DNA from: Amphimedon queenslandica
Lineage: Eukaryota > Porifera > Demospongiae > Haplosclerida > Niphatidae
Length of the DNA: 57,525 bases
NCBI RefSeq assembly: GCF_000090795.2
Contig: NW_003546424.1
Location: 86,208-143,732 of the forward strand
Direction: 5' to 3'
Positions within the stretch are counted from its first letter, which is position 1. Each line of letters begins with the position of its first letter. Both the position numbers and the translations under genes were made by a program. Positions 30,069-43,844 of this stretch are shown piece after piece. Under the pieces are notes generated by a model. That model did not search any database and was not told the DNA's origin. It was given only the letters and a program-made list of their open reading frames with translations.

Positions 30069-33000
30069 TGTATCTGTATTGTGTTATTCCACTGAGAGTA
30101 GCCTCACTCCTCTTAATAGTGATCCTAAGATCGGTCAATCCAATATCATGAGCTGGTGGTACTACACAGAGACACTGGGTCTCGGTCAGGTAGACCCCGT
30201 CAGTTGCAAGAGTACCAAACTGACACTTTGTAATATCATTCAATTCAAAGATAGGTCCAGACACAAATAGTAGTTCTCCACCAAATATCGATCCGAACCT
30301 GCGACCAGGAATAACTGGGTATGACCCTGTAATCAAGTAAATAAATAAATAAATAAAATGATGATAATACTGTACCTTGACAAGCTACACCAGCATCTTC
30401 ATAGTGTCTGCAATATTCAGCATCCAATACATCTCTACTGCAGTTTAATAAATTACTCTCAGTACCAGTACACTTTAAACCAGATAGAAAAATTGGCCCT
30501 AATCCTTGATCGTAAAAAGCACCATAACGTGGTCTAGCTCCTAAACAAAAAAATGTATAATTTGTTTCAGCATAATATCAATGTCATTCATATATACCTG
30601 AAGGATAGAGTCCTAGTTGAGCACAAACAATATTAGCATCAATAGCATCCCATCCTCTATCACAGACAGTGCCCCATACTCCATCAATACAGATCTCTAT
30701 CCTTCCTTGAGTCAGCGTACGACCGTCAGTCAACCTAACCTCACCATGACTGCAATTAGAATATACAGTATCGGCCCCTAGAAAATAAATAATAATTCCA
30801 GTTTAATACAATTGTTATTTCTATTGTTTTAAATCCAGTTTAATACAAACATTACATATACACATATTTATTCATACTAAATTGCACTACCTTGGCAGAT
30901 TACTCCATAGTCAGTATCTCCAATGCATGCTTGAACGTCTCCAGCTTCAGCAAATTCACATTCTTCCATTGAGCTGATGTTCTTATGACTTGGACAGTAA
31001 ATATTAGCTCTATATGATGGTATTAACGGAGCAGAAAACCTCTCCTTGATAACAACAACACCTAAGAAATATATATATATAATAAAACATCATTATTTAA
31101 ATTGGAATATTTTTCTTACCATGTGGAGAGTAGCCTAGTTGTCTACACACTACAGAGCCTGCTTCATGAGGAAATGAGCAAACTCTATGCCAAATCCTGT
31201 TCCTACACAAATCAACACGTCCCATGTTAGCATATGGAGTACCAATAATACGAACTGATAGCTCGTCACAGAGTCCTATAACACAATGAGATTTACATGT
31301 AAAAAATTACAGGATAGACTCCTTTACTTTCACACTTGGCACCAGCAGCTTCTCCATTACAAGAGAGTAGAAGTGAGTAATAGTTTCTGCTGCACTTCAA
31401 GAGATTGCTCTCTTCTCCGTTACAAGCAAGACCAGACAGAGAGAGTGGATAAGAGCCTTTACCATAAGCGGACCAATACACTGGCTCTGCACCTGTTAAT
31501 ACACAATAGAACAGACTGCATGGTGAATGTTCTTCCACTATACCATATTTCTGATGTCCTAGTTGATGACAGATTACGTTAGCATCCATTGTGTCCCAGC
31601 CAGAATCACACACAGTCCCCCAAGTATTGTGAATGCAAACTTCAACTCTTCCTTCAACAGGAGAGGGACCATCCACTAGCCTCACTTCACCATGACTGCA
31701 GTTAGCATATAAAGTATCTGCAGCTACAATAAAGAATAAGAAAAAGAATCTATTATTAGTAGGGAAATATTGTTCATACTTTGACATATGATACCAGCAG
31801 GCCATTGAGAGCTACACTGAGTATATGAGGTCTCTTTAGGACTCAGGTGAAGCAGACATTGAAATATTGTATCTTCGTTCCCAGTACAGTTGACATCATG
31901 AGCACTCATTGATAAATCATCATATACCAATACACCATATGCTGCCATTGATCCTATCATAAATGTACCAGAATGAAGCATTAAAAATCTTAAAAAGTAA
32001 TAGTATTGGTGTAAAAACTACTGATATTACTATTGACATCATCACAAAATATGATGAGTTTTCTCGGAGCTATTTTTGATGAAATACACCGTGTACTATA
32101 GCCCATCATGGTTTTTGGTTGAATTTTTCAGCAACTTTAAAAATTCGTAAAAAATCTAAATTTGATCGGAATTGGCTCAAACTTGATAAATAACATAAGA
32201 ACATGTATATCTATTAGAAAAAATATAAAAATAAAGAATTTTCAACTTTTCAATTTTGATGAAATTTGGCCGATGACCCAAGGCTATAGCCTTTGGTCAT
32301 CGGCCAAATTTCGTCAAAAATGACTAGGAGGGAATTCTCTACTTTTATAATTTTTTCTGACAGATATACATGTTTACATGTTATTTATCAAGTTTGAGCC
32401 GATTCTGATAAAATTTGGATTTTTTATGAATTTTTAAAGTTACTCCAAAATTGGGCCAATTACACATATAAGACCAAGATAGCCTTTGGCCTTTGGCCCA
32501 ATTTTTGAGCAAGTTTAAAAAATTCATAAGAAATCCAAATTTGAATGGAAGTTGATATACAACAAAAGAACATGTATGTGTATTTAAAATATAAAAATTG
32601 GTGCCATACCATATACTGAATGACCTAGTTGTCTGCAGATGACAGCTGCATCAACATCAGACCAATGATCATCACATATTGTAGACCACGTTCCATTTAC
32701 ACACACATCAACGCGACCAATCAACTCAGAACTGGGACTACTTAAACGTACCTTACCATCAGTACAAACACCTAATAAAAATATTCTTAAATGACGCACG
32801 TGAAAGTTAATTTTCCCATTATACCTTCACACTGTACTCCAGCAATGTCTCTGTCAGTACAAGACAGTAAACTTGACAGGCCATTTCTAGGACACTCATG
32901 CAATCTCTTCTCATCACCATAGCACAGAACAGTTCCATATACAAAGGATGGGCTCAAAGACACATTGAAATGATTATTAATATAATAAGTAGAGCCTATG

Positions 33001-36000
33001 CAAATAAAATGATCAAGAAAATAAATACTAGATTGAAGTGGGCTTCCTTACCATAAGACTGGTAGCCTAGTTCCCTGCATATTACATTAGCAGGAGTAGT
33101 GCCCCAGCCATGACTGCAGATTGAGGACCAAGCTTTATAATAGCACATTTGCACATTACCCTCACTCTTGTTCCTTCCTCCTATCAGCCTAATATCACCA
33201 TCACTGCAATTACTGGGCAAAGATGAGCCTTCTGCTATCAAAAGGCCTGCAATGAAAAAGAAGCATTATTAGTACAAATTTATTTTTTATTTATTTTAAT
33301 TATTTATCTTACTCATGCAGAAGACTGATGCATCACTGTTTTGCTGACAGAATCCTGTATCATCAGTGGTGTTGTAGGAACAGTCCCATATGGTTGATTC
33401 ATAGCCAGTGCAGTTAAGATTAAAGAGACTCATAGGCCACTCGTAATTCACAAACAAATTAGATCCCCACACAGCTCCTGGATAATAACAAATAATAATC
33501 ATATAAATATTATTTAATTCGCTAACCATATCTTGAGTGTCCTAGTTGATGACAGACCACGCTAGCTTCCTTTGAGGTCCAGCCATGATGACATATAGTG
33601 TACCAGCTCATGTTAATACAGACCTCCACTCTACCTCTTAACCCTGTACTGTCATCATTCAATCTTATATCACCATTAGTGCAGGGAACTGGTACAAAAA
33701 GAGAAAGATAGAAATAGGAGAAGTGTAAAATTAAAATATTAATGGTGTCATACTTTCACAAGTAATGCCAGCATCATAGGCATGTGTGCATCCGTCCATA
33801 CTGCAGAATGAGATGTGACATTGGATGAGTTTAGACTCAGTACCATTGCATTTAACATTAGTTAATAATATAGGACCAGACCCTGGACCAAAAGACCTCA
33901 CTCTAGCACCTACAAGTACATACAAAGCATCAATTACAAAATAGTACAATATACTATTAATATACTGACCTAGTGGTAGGTATCCTAATTGTTTACATAC
34001 AACGTCAGCGTCTTTATCGTCCCATTCATTAGTACATATGCTGCCCCATGCTTCATTGATGCATACTTCAACTCTTCCTTCATGAGGTCCACTACCACCT
34101 ACCAATCTCACGTCTCCATTAGTACAATCAGCTCTTACTACAGAGCCTAGACCTTCAATTAAAAATAATAATAATAATAATAATAATAATGTAATGTATG
34201 ATTTAATGCATGCCTTGACAGATGACGCCAGCATCTTTGTGTGTATTGCAGTCATGAAGTGAAGGATTGGTGTGCGTACAGTTGTCAATGTGTAGCTCAG
34301 ATCCAGTGCAGTTTGTGTAAGTGATACCAAATGAAAGCTGACCTTCAGTAAAACAATCAAATGTTGGCAGAGCACCTGAAAAAATTTAGTAAACTTTAGT
34401 AATTTTATAAGTAGTTTTATGCTTTTTTTCTTACCAAATGGTGAGTGTCCAAGATTACGACAAGCTACCTGAGCATCATCATAGCTCCAGTGGATACTGC
34501 ATATTGATGTCCATATGTACTTGGAACAGAATTCAATTCGTCCAGTCAGTGGATTGGTAGAACCTGATAGCTTGACTTCACCATTGGAACAAGTCTCTAA
34601 AAATAAAGATAAAATGTATGACTAATTAAATATGGTTTTACCAAGACATGCTGTCCCAGCTACAGATCCATCCCCACAGTCCAGGAGTGCATACAAGTGG
34701 TCAAAGCTACACTCAAGCAGTGACTCCTCTTTGCCTCCTCCAGTGCAGCTAAGAGACGATAGAAGATTAGGACCAATACCATGACCGTAATAACTCCTAA
34801 TGAATACAACGGATCCTTAAGAAAATAAAAGAAGTAAAATAAATAATAGTATTATCTATAATTAAAGATATATAATTTATTATGTATTTTATAAACAAAA
34901 CTTTACTTTAATTCATATCCTTACCAACTGGTTGAAAGTGAAGTTGCTTGCACACAATATTAGCATCACTAGTCTGCCATCCTTGATGACAGACTGACCC
35001 CCACATCTTATTATAGCAGACCTCAACACGTCCTTCTAGTTCATTAGCTCCACCCACCAGCCTCACATCACCATTACCACAAGAAGTATCGACAGTGACA
35101 TTATTATCTACACACAGTATACAAACACCAGTGTCAAGGTTATATATCAGTGTCACTCACATTGGCAGATGATGGCAGCATCGTTGGTATGATCACAGGT
35201 CTGTGTGGTGGCAATGGTGTAGTGACAGTCAAGAACATTGGACTCTGATCCTGTACAGTTTAAACGAGAGATGACGACTGGTAACTCATAATTATAAGAG
35301 AAATAGATACCAGGAGGAAGACTAATAGCACCTGGAAATTTAAATATTAAAAATACTGATTAATCTCTTCTTATTATGAGTACCATAGGGTGTATATCCT
35401 AAATGTCTACATACTACACTTGTATCAGTGTCTTTCCATTGGTCACTGCATATTGTACCCCAACTGGTTCCATTGATGCAGACCTCAACCTGACCAACAG
35501 TGTCATACAGTGATCCTGTTAAACGTACATCACCTCTCCTACAGTAATCTATCAAGAATGCAATATAGCATGTTATTGTAGAGGAAGTATTTTGATCGTT
35601 AAATAAAATCAATATGCATATTATAGAGGATTTCTTGCTTTGTATTGCTGTACAATTACTTTAATCATTACTTACTCTTGCATTTGGCTCCAGTGTATAT
35701 GTGATTGCTGAAAGTGTAGTCTATATTGCAGCTCAATGGAGTCTTGTCACAGTCTAATAGTGTAACTGCCGTCAATGGACAACCAGTGAACTTGAACGGA
35801 AACAATGGGAGGAGTGGAAGATCAAGAAATGAGTCAGTATAGCCTTCAGAATCTTAAAAAAAAGAGAAAGAGGGAATTAAAAAATAAAATAGGTTCCTAC
35901 CAACCTTTATCAGAGTATCCTAAGAGACGACAGATGCTCTGTGGTTTACCAAAACTATTGTAAAGTTCACCGCACACTCCAAACCAAGTACGACCATAAC

Positions 36001-39000
36001 ACACCTCCAGTCTGCCTTCTAATGGAGAGGAACCACCTGATAGTCTAATCTGACCATCAGAACAATTATTATACTCTACCTCATCAGCTAAAGGAAGGAG
36101 AGAAAGACTACTAACATATTAAAAGTGTTAGCGACTGACTTTTAAGACATGATACAGCAGCATTGTTAGTCTCATTACAAGTATATTGCTTCAATAAACT
36201 ATTCATGCTACAGTCCCAGATAGATACTTCTTCTCCGGTACAATTCACATCAATCACATGAAAAGGTCGCTCAATCCTGCTACTAACATTACCCATAAAC
36301 AAAGCACCTAAAAGATATTCAAATATAAAGTGCAATATTAAGATGTAGCTTTACCTAATGGAGAGTAGCCTAAGTGCCTGCATGCTACCATAGCATCATC
36401 ATCATCAAAAAAATCACTGCAGATTGTACCCCATGTCCCATTAATACAAACTTCAAGGAGACCAACCCCTTTATGATATCCAGCACTTGGAATCAATCTC
36501 ATATCTCCTTCAACACAATCTATCAAAAATAAACAATCATTACTATATCAATATTAGTACTACTATACTATTAAATCAAGACTATCATCATTTATTAATA
36601 GCTAGATTATGTTTTTCTACTTACAATGGCACTTTATTCCAGCGCTATCAACTGCCACATCACAAAGTAATGAAGAGTCCTTATAATATACTTCAATAGA
36701 ACATTCACTGAGCCTTTCCTCATTACTATCACAATGTACATCAGCCACCAATAGAGTATCAGTGGCAGTGAATAGAGCAGTATATACTAATGTACCTATA
36801 AAAGGAGATATATAGTCATATTTATGTATTATAAAATATCAATATAGTACTACCTTCTGCAGGGTAGCCTAATTGGTGACAAATGACTCCAGCATCTTTA
36901 GTATTGAGCTGTTTATTGCAGACAGTGCCCCAAGCATTATTGAGACAGATTTGTAAAGTTCCTTCATTAGGTGATGATCCATTAATTAACTTCACCTCAT
37001 AATCAGTACAATTTGAATACTGAAGACCCAAATCTGTCAATAAAATAAATAAAATTTGATACACAATAATTTTTGTACATTAATACCTTGACATATGACA
37101 ACAGCATCATCATTAGATCTACAAGTTGATTCATTATTTGGTTTTGTGTTATAAGTACAGTTCATTATGGAGTCCTCGTTTCCAGTACAATTAACGTTAT
37201 AAATATTATGAGATAGTACAATTTCTGAATAAACATCCCTCTTAGTCAATGCACCTATTAAAAGAATGCATTGATTATTTATTACAGAGTGTGTGTGTGT
37301 GCGTGCGTGCATACCAAAAGGAGAATAGCCCAATCGTCTGCATACCACACTAGCGTCATTATTATCAAATCCATCAGAGCACACAGTGCCCCATGTACCA
37401 TTCAAACACACTTCAATCCTTCCAGAGCTACCATATCTACTACTGCCTCTCAATCTTGTACTACCATCAATACAGGGAGCTAGAATAAAAAGAGATTGAG
37501 TGAGATACATATCTCTAGTCTTTAAGCTGCTTCTTTACCTTCACAGATAATGGCAGCATGATATGAATGAGAGCAACTCGAGGAAATATAATGTCTACAA
37601 TCAATGAGTTTGTTTTCATTCCCTGAACAAGTGAAATAAGAATAATGGACTGGTCTAACACTATGACCAAACAATCTTGATACAGTCGCACCTATATAGA
37701 AAAACAGAATGAAGTTGTACGTATACAATGGCTCCTTTATACCAGTGGTAGTGTATCCAAGCTGTTTACAGGCCACCCTTGCATTGTCATCTTTCCAATA
37801 GTTAGGACATATTGAGCCCCACACTCCTTCATAACATATCTCAACTCTACCTTCATTACTTGTCTTACCACCCACTAATCTTAGACTAGTCTCTGTACAA
37901 TTATCACTGCTAAAAGAAGAAGCTGTAGACAAATAATAATAAATAAATTAGTAGTGTAATTTTATTTTTTTCTAACCTGTGCATGTGACGTATGCATCAT
38001 TATAGGTACCACAGTTATTATTAATGACATTGTGACTACAGTCAAAGAGTGTGTCCTCATTCCCTGTACAGTGTAGGTCTGATATATGAGTCCTTTTCAC
38101 ATTCTCTGTATATGAGCCAGTACCAGCTACAGCACCTGCAATAAAATTCAATAATAAGAAATTAATATTACTATGCATACCTTCTGTTGAGTATCCCAGT
38201 TGTCTACAGGCTACTCTGGCATCATTAGTGTCCCAATATTCATCACATATTGTCCCCCAACTGCCACCCATGCAGACTTCAACCCTTCCTGTCAGCGGAG
38301 TATTACCACCAAGCAACCTTAATGAGCCATCCTTACAATCTAACATACATAAAGAGAATAAAGATATAAAAAGTATAGTGAAATACTTAATGTATGTACA
38401 CATAGTAGATTAATTTATCAATTGTATGTACATGTACAGCACACATTTTTTGAAGTGGATAGTTATGTGTAAGGAATTTCAAATTCTCAATTAATTCAAG
38501 CACTGTTACTACTCACAGCTGCACTTGACTCCGGCGTCATTATGATGAGTGCATTGCTTGTTATATTCTGGATTTTGATTGCAATGGAGTAGAGAGAGTT
38601 GGGGTGAAGAACAGCGAATGTAGCTCAGTAATATTGGGCCTGATCCAACTCCAAAATGAGCACTGTGGTAAACAACTGCATCTAATAAAGGCAGGCAAAA
38701 AATTTAAAAAAATCTATTATACAGCTGCTACTGTACCTGGTGTAGTGTGTCCTAGTGCATTACATACAGTTTGAGCCTCTTCGTAACCGAACCCATACCT
38801 GTCACAGACAGTGCCCCAAGCATTATTGAGACACATGTGTACAGTACCCTCGTACTCTGTGGCTCCTCCTACCAGCTTGATCTGTCCATCAGTGCAATTT
38901 GAATATTGAGAACCATGAACTGAGGAAAAAAAGGAGCATAAAAGAATAAATTTTAAAAGTTATCATTTAAATACTAATTACCTGGGCAGATTATGTTGGC

Positions 39001-42000
39001 ATCTTCCCATGTGAAAGGACATACGCTGGCAGACTGGACCACGGGGCAATCAAAAATGTGAGTCTCATTCCCCCTGCAGTTCAGGCCCTCGTAGAAAGTT
39101 GGATCCCGTGTGTCGTAAGTACGAGACTCATGGATTGCAATTGCACCTGTCAATGAAACAAAGACCATGACATATAGTAGAGGTACATGTATTACATTGA
39201 AAATGGCTACAAACATAATTTTTATATTTTTTGTTACATATACATGTTCTTAACTTTTTACATTATTTATGAATTAATCTGATCAAAATTGGATTTTTTA
39301 AATATCAAATTGAACCTACCATAAGGTGAGAATCCCAATTGTCTACAGAGTACACTAGCATCATCATTATTCCAGTAATCATTGCTACATATAGACCCCC
39401 AGACTCCTCCTATGCACACTTGAACATGACCAGAATAATCTCCTCCTTCCCTAATCCTCACCGCTCCAGTAGAACACTTCTCTAAACAACAAATCATTAA
39501 CAAAATTTTATGGGTTAGCATCCAAAATTTTTACATACATGCAAATTTTCATAAAGGAGTATATTATTTTATAATGTAGCTTTTACCAATGCAGCTCAGT
39601 TCCACAACTTCAAGAGAACAGTGAGAAAGATCGGAGAGTGGAGCAAATGTACAAGAACTTAGTAAAGTCTCGTCTCCTTGACAGTCGATCCCGGGAATAA
39701 GAGTCGGGAACCTCCTATCGGTGAAACCAAGACTATAAGAATTATCTAATGAGAGAGAAAAAGGGGAGAAATAAAATATTAATAAAATTATAAGCATAAT
39801 ATTATAGTATACATCATTATCTAAAGATATCAATTCAGTCATATAATAATACTTCATGTATAAAAATACAGAAATGGTCACAATACTATACCTCCTTATC
39901 AAAATCAACAGTCTAGTGACGTCANNNNNNNNNNNNNNNNNNNNNNNNNNNNNNNNNNNNNNNNNNNNNNNNNNNNNNNNNNNNNNNNNNNNNNNNNNNN
40001 NNNNNNNNNNNNNNNNNNNNNNNNNNNNNNNNNNNNNNNNNNNNNNNNNNNNNNNNNNNNNNNNNNNNNNNNNNNNNNNNNNNNNNNNNNNNNNNNNNNN
40101 NNNNNNNNNNNNNNNNNNNNNNNNNNNNNNNNNNNNNNNNNNNNNNNNNNNNNNNNNNNNNNNNNNNNNNNNNNNNNNNNNNNNNNNNNNNNNNNNNNNN
40201 NNNNNNNNNNNNNNNNNNNNNNNNNNNNNNNNNNNNNNNNNNNNNNNNNNNNNNNNNNNNNNNNNNNNNNNNNNNNNNNNNNNNNNNNNNNNNNNNNNNN
40301 NNNNNNNNNNNNNNNNNNNNNNNNNNNNNNNNNNNNNNNNNNNNNNNNNNNNNNNNNNNNNNNNNNNNNNNNNNNNNNNNNNNNNNNNNNNNNNNNNNNN
40401 NNNNNNNNNNNNNNNNNNNNNNNNNNNNNNNNNNNNNNNNNNNNNNNNNNNNNNNNNNNNNNNNNNNNNNNNNNNNNACTCCATAGCCCAACTGAACTCA
40501 TTGCACCTTTAAAAGAAAAAGAATTTTATAATATTTTTACAATATTTAATTACCATATGGAGAGTAACCAGCTTGACTGCATACAACTCGTGCAAGGTTA
40601 TTATCGACGACTGAGTTCTCACGCCCACACACTTTGTTCCAAGTCCCATTGACACAAACCCTCACTGTTGAATAACGCTTCGAGAGTCCGTGATACAGCT
40701 GTACACTTCCATGCACACAAAGAGCTAAAAATAGTTTTTAAAACTGATGAATTATTTTTAAAACTTACGATCACATTTCACCCCAACTTCATGATACCTA
40801 TTACAGCCAGTGTAATAGTAAGGGAACCTGTTAATCCTACATGAGGTAAAGTTAGTGTGATAGCTCTGACAATCTAAATTATAAATGTGCATTGGCCTTT
40901 CTCCAGGACCATAGTGAGAATTCTTATAATTTTCAGCACCTGAAAAAATAATTTTAAAATCATAAAACATACACAAACTCTAGCTCACCATATTTTTGGT
41001 GTCCTAGTGTCTTGCATACAATGTTAGCTTCAATTGCTGTCCAACTACTGTCACATATTGAGCCCCATACTCCATTATAACATACCTCAACTCTACCTTC
41101 ATTCACACTGGGCCCATCAGCCAATCTCAATGCTCCATTACTACAATCACTATCTCTTACATCTGTGGTTACTATGGACAAACACACATACTATCAATAA
41201 TGTGAGGTTTGTCATTGATTCCCTACATTGTTGGCATATAACTGAAGCATCATGATAGCCAGTGCAGATCCTCAATAGCTCCGCTTTATTCCCATTCATC
41301 GGACAGTTCCAAATAGAGCCCTCTTGTCCGGTACAATTTAAATCATAAATGAGATGATCCCAATTACCCTCTAAGTATAACCCTCTCAAAGCTGATGCAC
41401 CTAAACCATACATGTACATAATATTATTAATAATAGTAATGGTCTTCATTTGTTACCTACCATAAGGAGAATATCCTAACATTCTACACACTACACTAGC
41501 ATCATCATCATCCCAGTACTGATCACAGACAGTTCCCCACGTATTATTAATACATATCTGGACTCTACCATATCTCCTGTAGTAACTGCCATCCTCACTG
41601 TACAGACGAAGAGTCCCATTCTCACATGATGCTAATATAATTTAATGAAATCAAAGCATATTCACTTGTTAGCACATTATTAATGTATTACCTTCACATT
41701 TGACTCCAGCTTGGGACCCAGTGCAAGTGAGGGCAGTATATGAATCATAAGGACACTTGATGAGTCGAGACTCACGACCAGAGCATGACACATCAGAGAG
41801 AAATGCAGGAACTGTTGCTTTACCAAACTCTGATAACACATAAGCGACTGACCCTATACAGTATAATGAATGAACAAAATTATGCATTCATATCTTTTAA
41901 TAACAACAAAATGTATAATAATTAAATAAAATAATGTTTATATTTTGAATACCTAGTTCCATGTGTCCTAGTTGTCTACACACTACTCTAGTATCGAATG

Positions 42001-43643
42001 CTCCCCAGCCTGGACTGCATACTCCTCCCCAGCCATTGTTAATACATACTTCTATCCTTCCCTCGTACCTTGTGGTACCAGCTACCAACCTAATGTCACC
42101 TTCGGTACAAGAAGCACGAGGGAAAGAGCTACCTAGGGGAATAATTGGAACTTTGAAATGCATAAGAAAATTTACAAAATACAGCATAAATAGAATTACT
42201 ATTTGTACTAGTCTTGTACCTTGACAACTGACAGCTGCATCATGATCAGGGGAGCAAGTGTACGTCTCAACGAGTAAATTCTGTGAACAGTTCCTCAGGT
42301 TGTCCTCAGCTCCAGTACAATTGATATCAATAATGTGATGGGGCCATTCCCTCTCAAAATAATAATTATGCAAGACAATGGCTCCTGTGTTCAGGAAGAA
42401 AAGACAAAACAAATTCAATTTAGTACAATGACATTTACAAATGTAATAGTACAACAATATGATTCACTATGTACAACATCAATTGATTATATTTACCATA
42501 AGGCGAATAGCCCATTTGTTTGCAAAGCACACTAGCATCAGTGTTGTCCCAAAAGTCACTGCAGATGGTCCCCCATGTTCCCTCATGACACAACTCGATA
42601 CGACCTGAAGCTGCAGAAGCACCATCTTTCAACCTGATCTCACCTTCTTCACAAGGAGCTAAGCAAATATTGATATAATGATTATATAAATAAATATACT
42701 AATAGTTGAAGGATGCCAACCTTGACATATTAGTCCTACATCATAGTAATGGTTGGTACAGTAGTATTGAGTGAAGAAGTATTGTTGAGCACATAATGTC
42801 AGGTTGGCCTCCAATCCATTGCAGTTCAAGAATCCCATTAATATAGGACCAGAGCCTCTTGAAAAACCAATCCCCTCAACAAGATCGTAACTTGCAGCAA
42901 ATTTCATTCCACCAACTTGACTACATACAATTCTTGCTTCTTCCTTTCCCCAACCGTTACCATAGCCACAGACAGTTCCCCAGGCTTTATTGACACACAC
43001 TTCAACTCTTCCTTCATAATAAGTGGAACCACCAATCAGTCGTACCTCACCATCAGTACAATTAGACTCAGGAATATTAGCAGCTGCATAATAATGAAAG
43101 AAGAATAATGCAATAAAGAGAGAGAGAGGGTGGAAGTTGTAATGTTTTTCACACCTTGGCAATACACATTGGCATATCTTGTATTGTATTCACAGGTATG
43201 GTTTACGAGGCCGTTGTATGGACAGTCAAGTATGCTTGTTTCTGATCCAGTGCAATTCAAATCAGTGATATACTTAGACACAGAGGAGCTCTGATAGGAA
43301 GCAACTGGCCCAATAGCACCTATTCATAATTAGAGCATTGTAATTACAAATAATTATTAAAAAATTGTACCATAAGGAGAGAATCCAAGCTGTCTGCAGA
43401 CTACAGTAGCATCTTGATTGTCCCAGAAATCAGTGCAAATTGAGTGCCAGTAACCATCAAGACAAACTTGAACAACACCATAATATTGAGAATGATATCT
43501 AGTCTGAAAATATCATCATTATTAGCAGAGGAGATTGTAAAATGGCTTCAGCTTACTGTTAAATGCACTCTCCCGTGTTGACAGGATTGAGCTGGTGAGA
43601 GAAAGATAAAGAAGGAGGCAGCAGTTATGAGGACAAGAGCCAT
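30069..43643 (-). CDS. Giant receptor gene, 5' part: signal peptide, 26 SRCR domains, IPT-like
   Basis: The start ATG at 43643 opens a signal peptide ([20 protein letters not shown]). SRCR domains, 5' to 3': 43503-43155, 43084-42722, 42660-42225, 42133-41690, 41632-41230, 41170-40766, 40722-40478(gap), gap-39588, 39482-38981, 38921-38515, 38340-37976, 37922-37538, 37483-37088, 37036-36623, 36522-36140, 36088-35674, 35550-35160, 35110-34642, 34600-34213, 34153-33755, 33690-33310, 33248-32823, 32773-31786, 31723-31330, 31276-30895, 30779-30375 (borders within a few bases). All but the second are split by an intron at the same place, after a motif like LGYSPYG, and exons checked in detail are phase 1. 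SRCR domains are disulphide-rich ligand-binding modules of scavenger receptors. The last exon (30326-30069) is IPT-like ([26 protein letters not shown]), as found before AMOP in SUSD2/MUC4 proteins, and its phase-1 donor leads to the AMOP part at 20746. Confidence 0.9.
31985..32610. repeat. Foldback element in SRCR-23 intron
   Basis: Two inverted arms (about 32100-32275 and 32290-32465) meet at GGCCGATGACCCAAGGCTATAGCC and its complement (about 32268-32308), followed by another partial arm. It belongs to the same family as the NPL and SELENOS intron repeats. It makes this the longest intron inside the SRCR block. Confidence 0.8.
39925..40477. other. Assembly gap (553 N)
   Basis: Undetermined sequence. 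It removes most of the second half of SRCR 7 and the first half of SRCR 8. The open frames spanning it in translations are artefacts of the Ns. Confidence 0.98.
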
Positions 43644-43844
43644 GACTCGAGGGCAACCTCATTGGCTGGCCAGTCCTTTGCTATTGTCGCAAGGCAATCA
43701 ACACCTCCGCTTTTAGGAAGCCATGGGAAAAAACATGGGTCATCTACACTAAATATTAATTTTATTCATTGGCTGTAATGAAAAGAGTGCAAATAGAAAT
43801 AATAATAAATTATTTATAATATAAAACAGGCTATTCATTAGCGT

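Noticed and set aside
39564..40512. Long open frames on both strands across 39.6-40.5 kb
   Set aside because: They are produced by translating the run of N.
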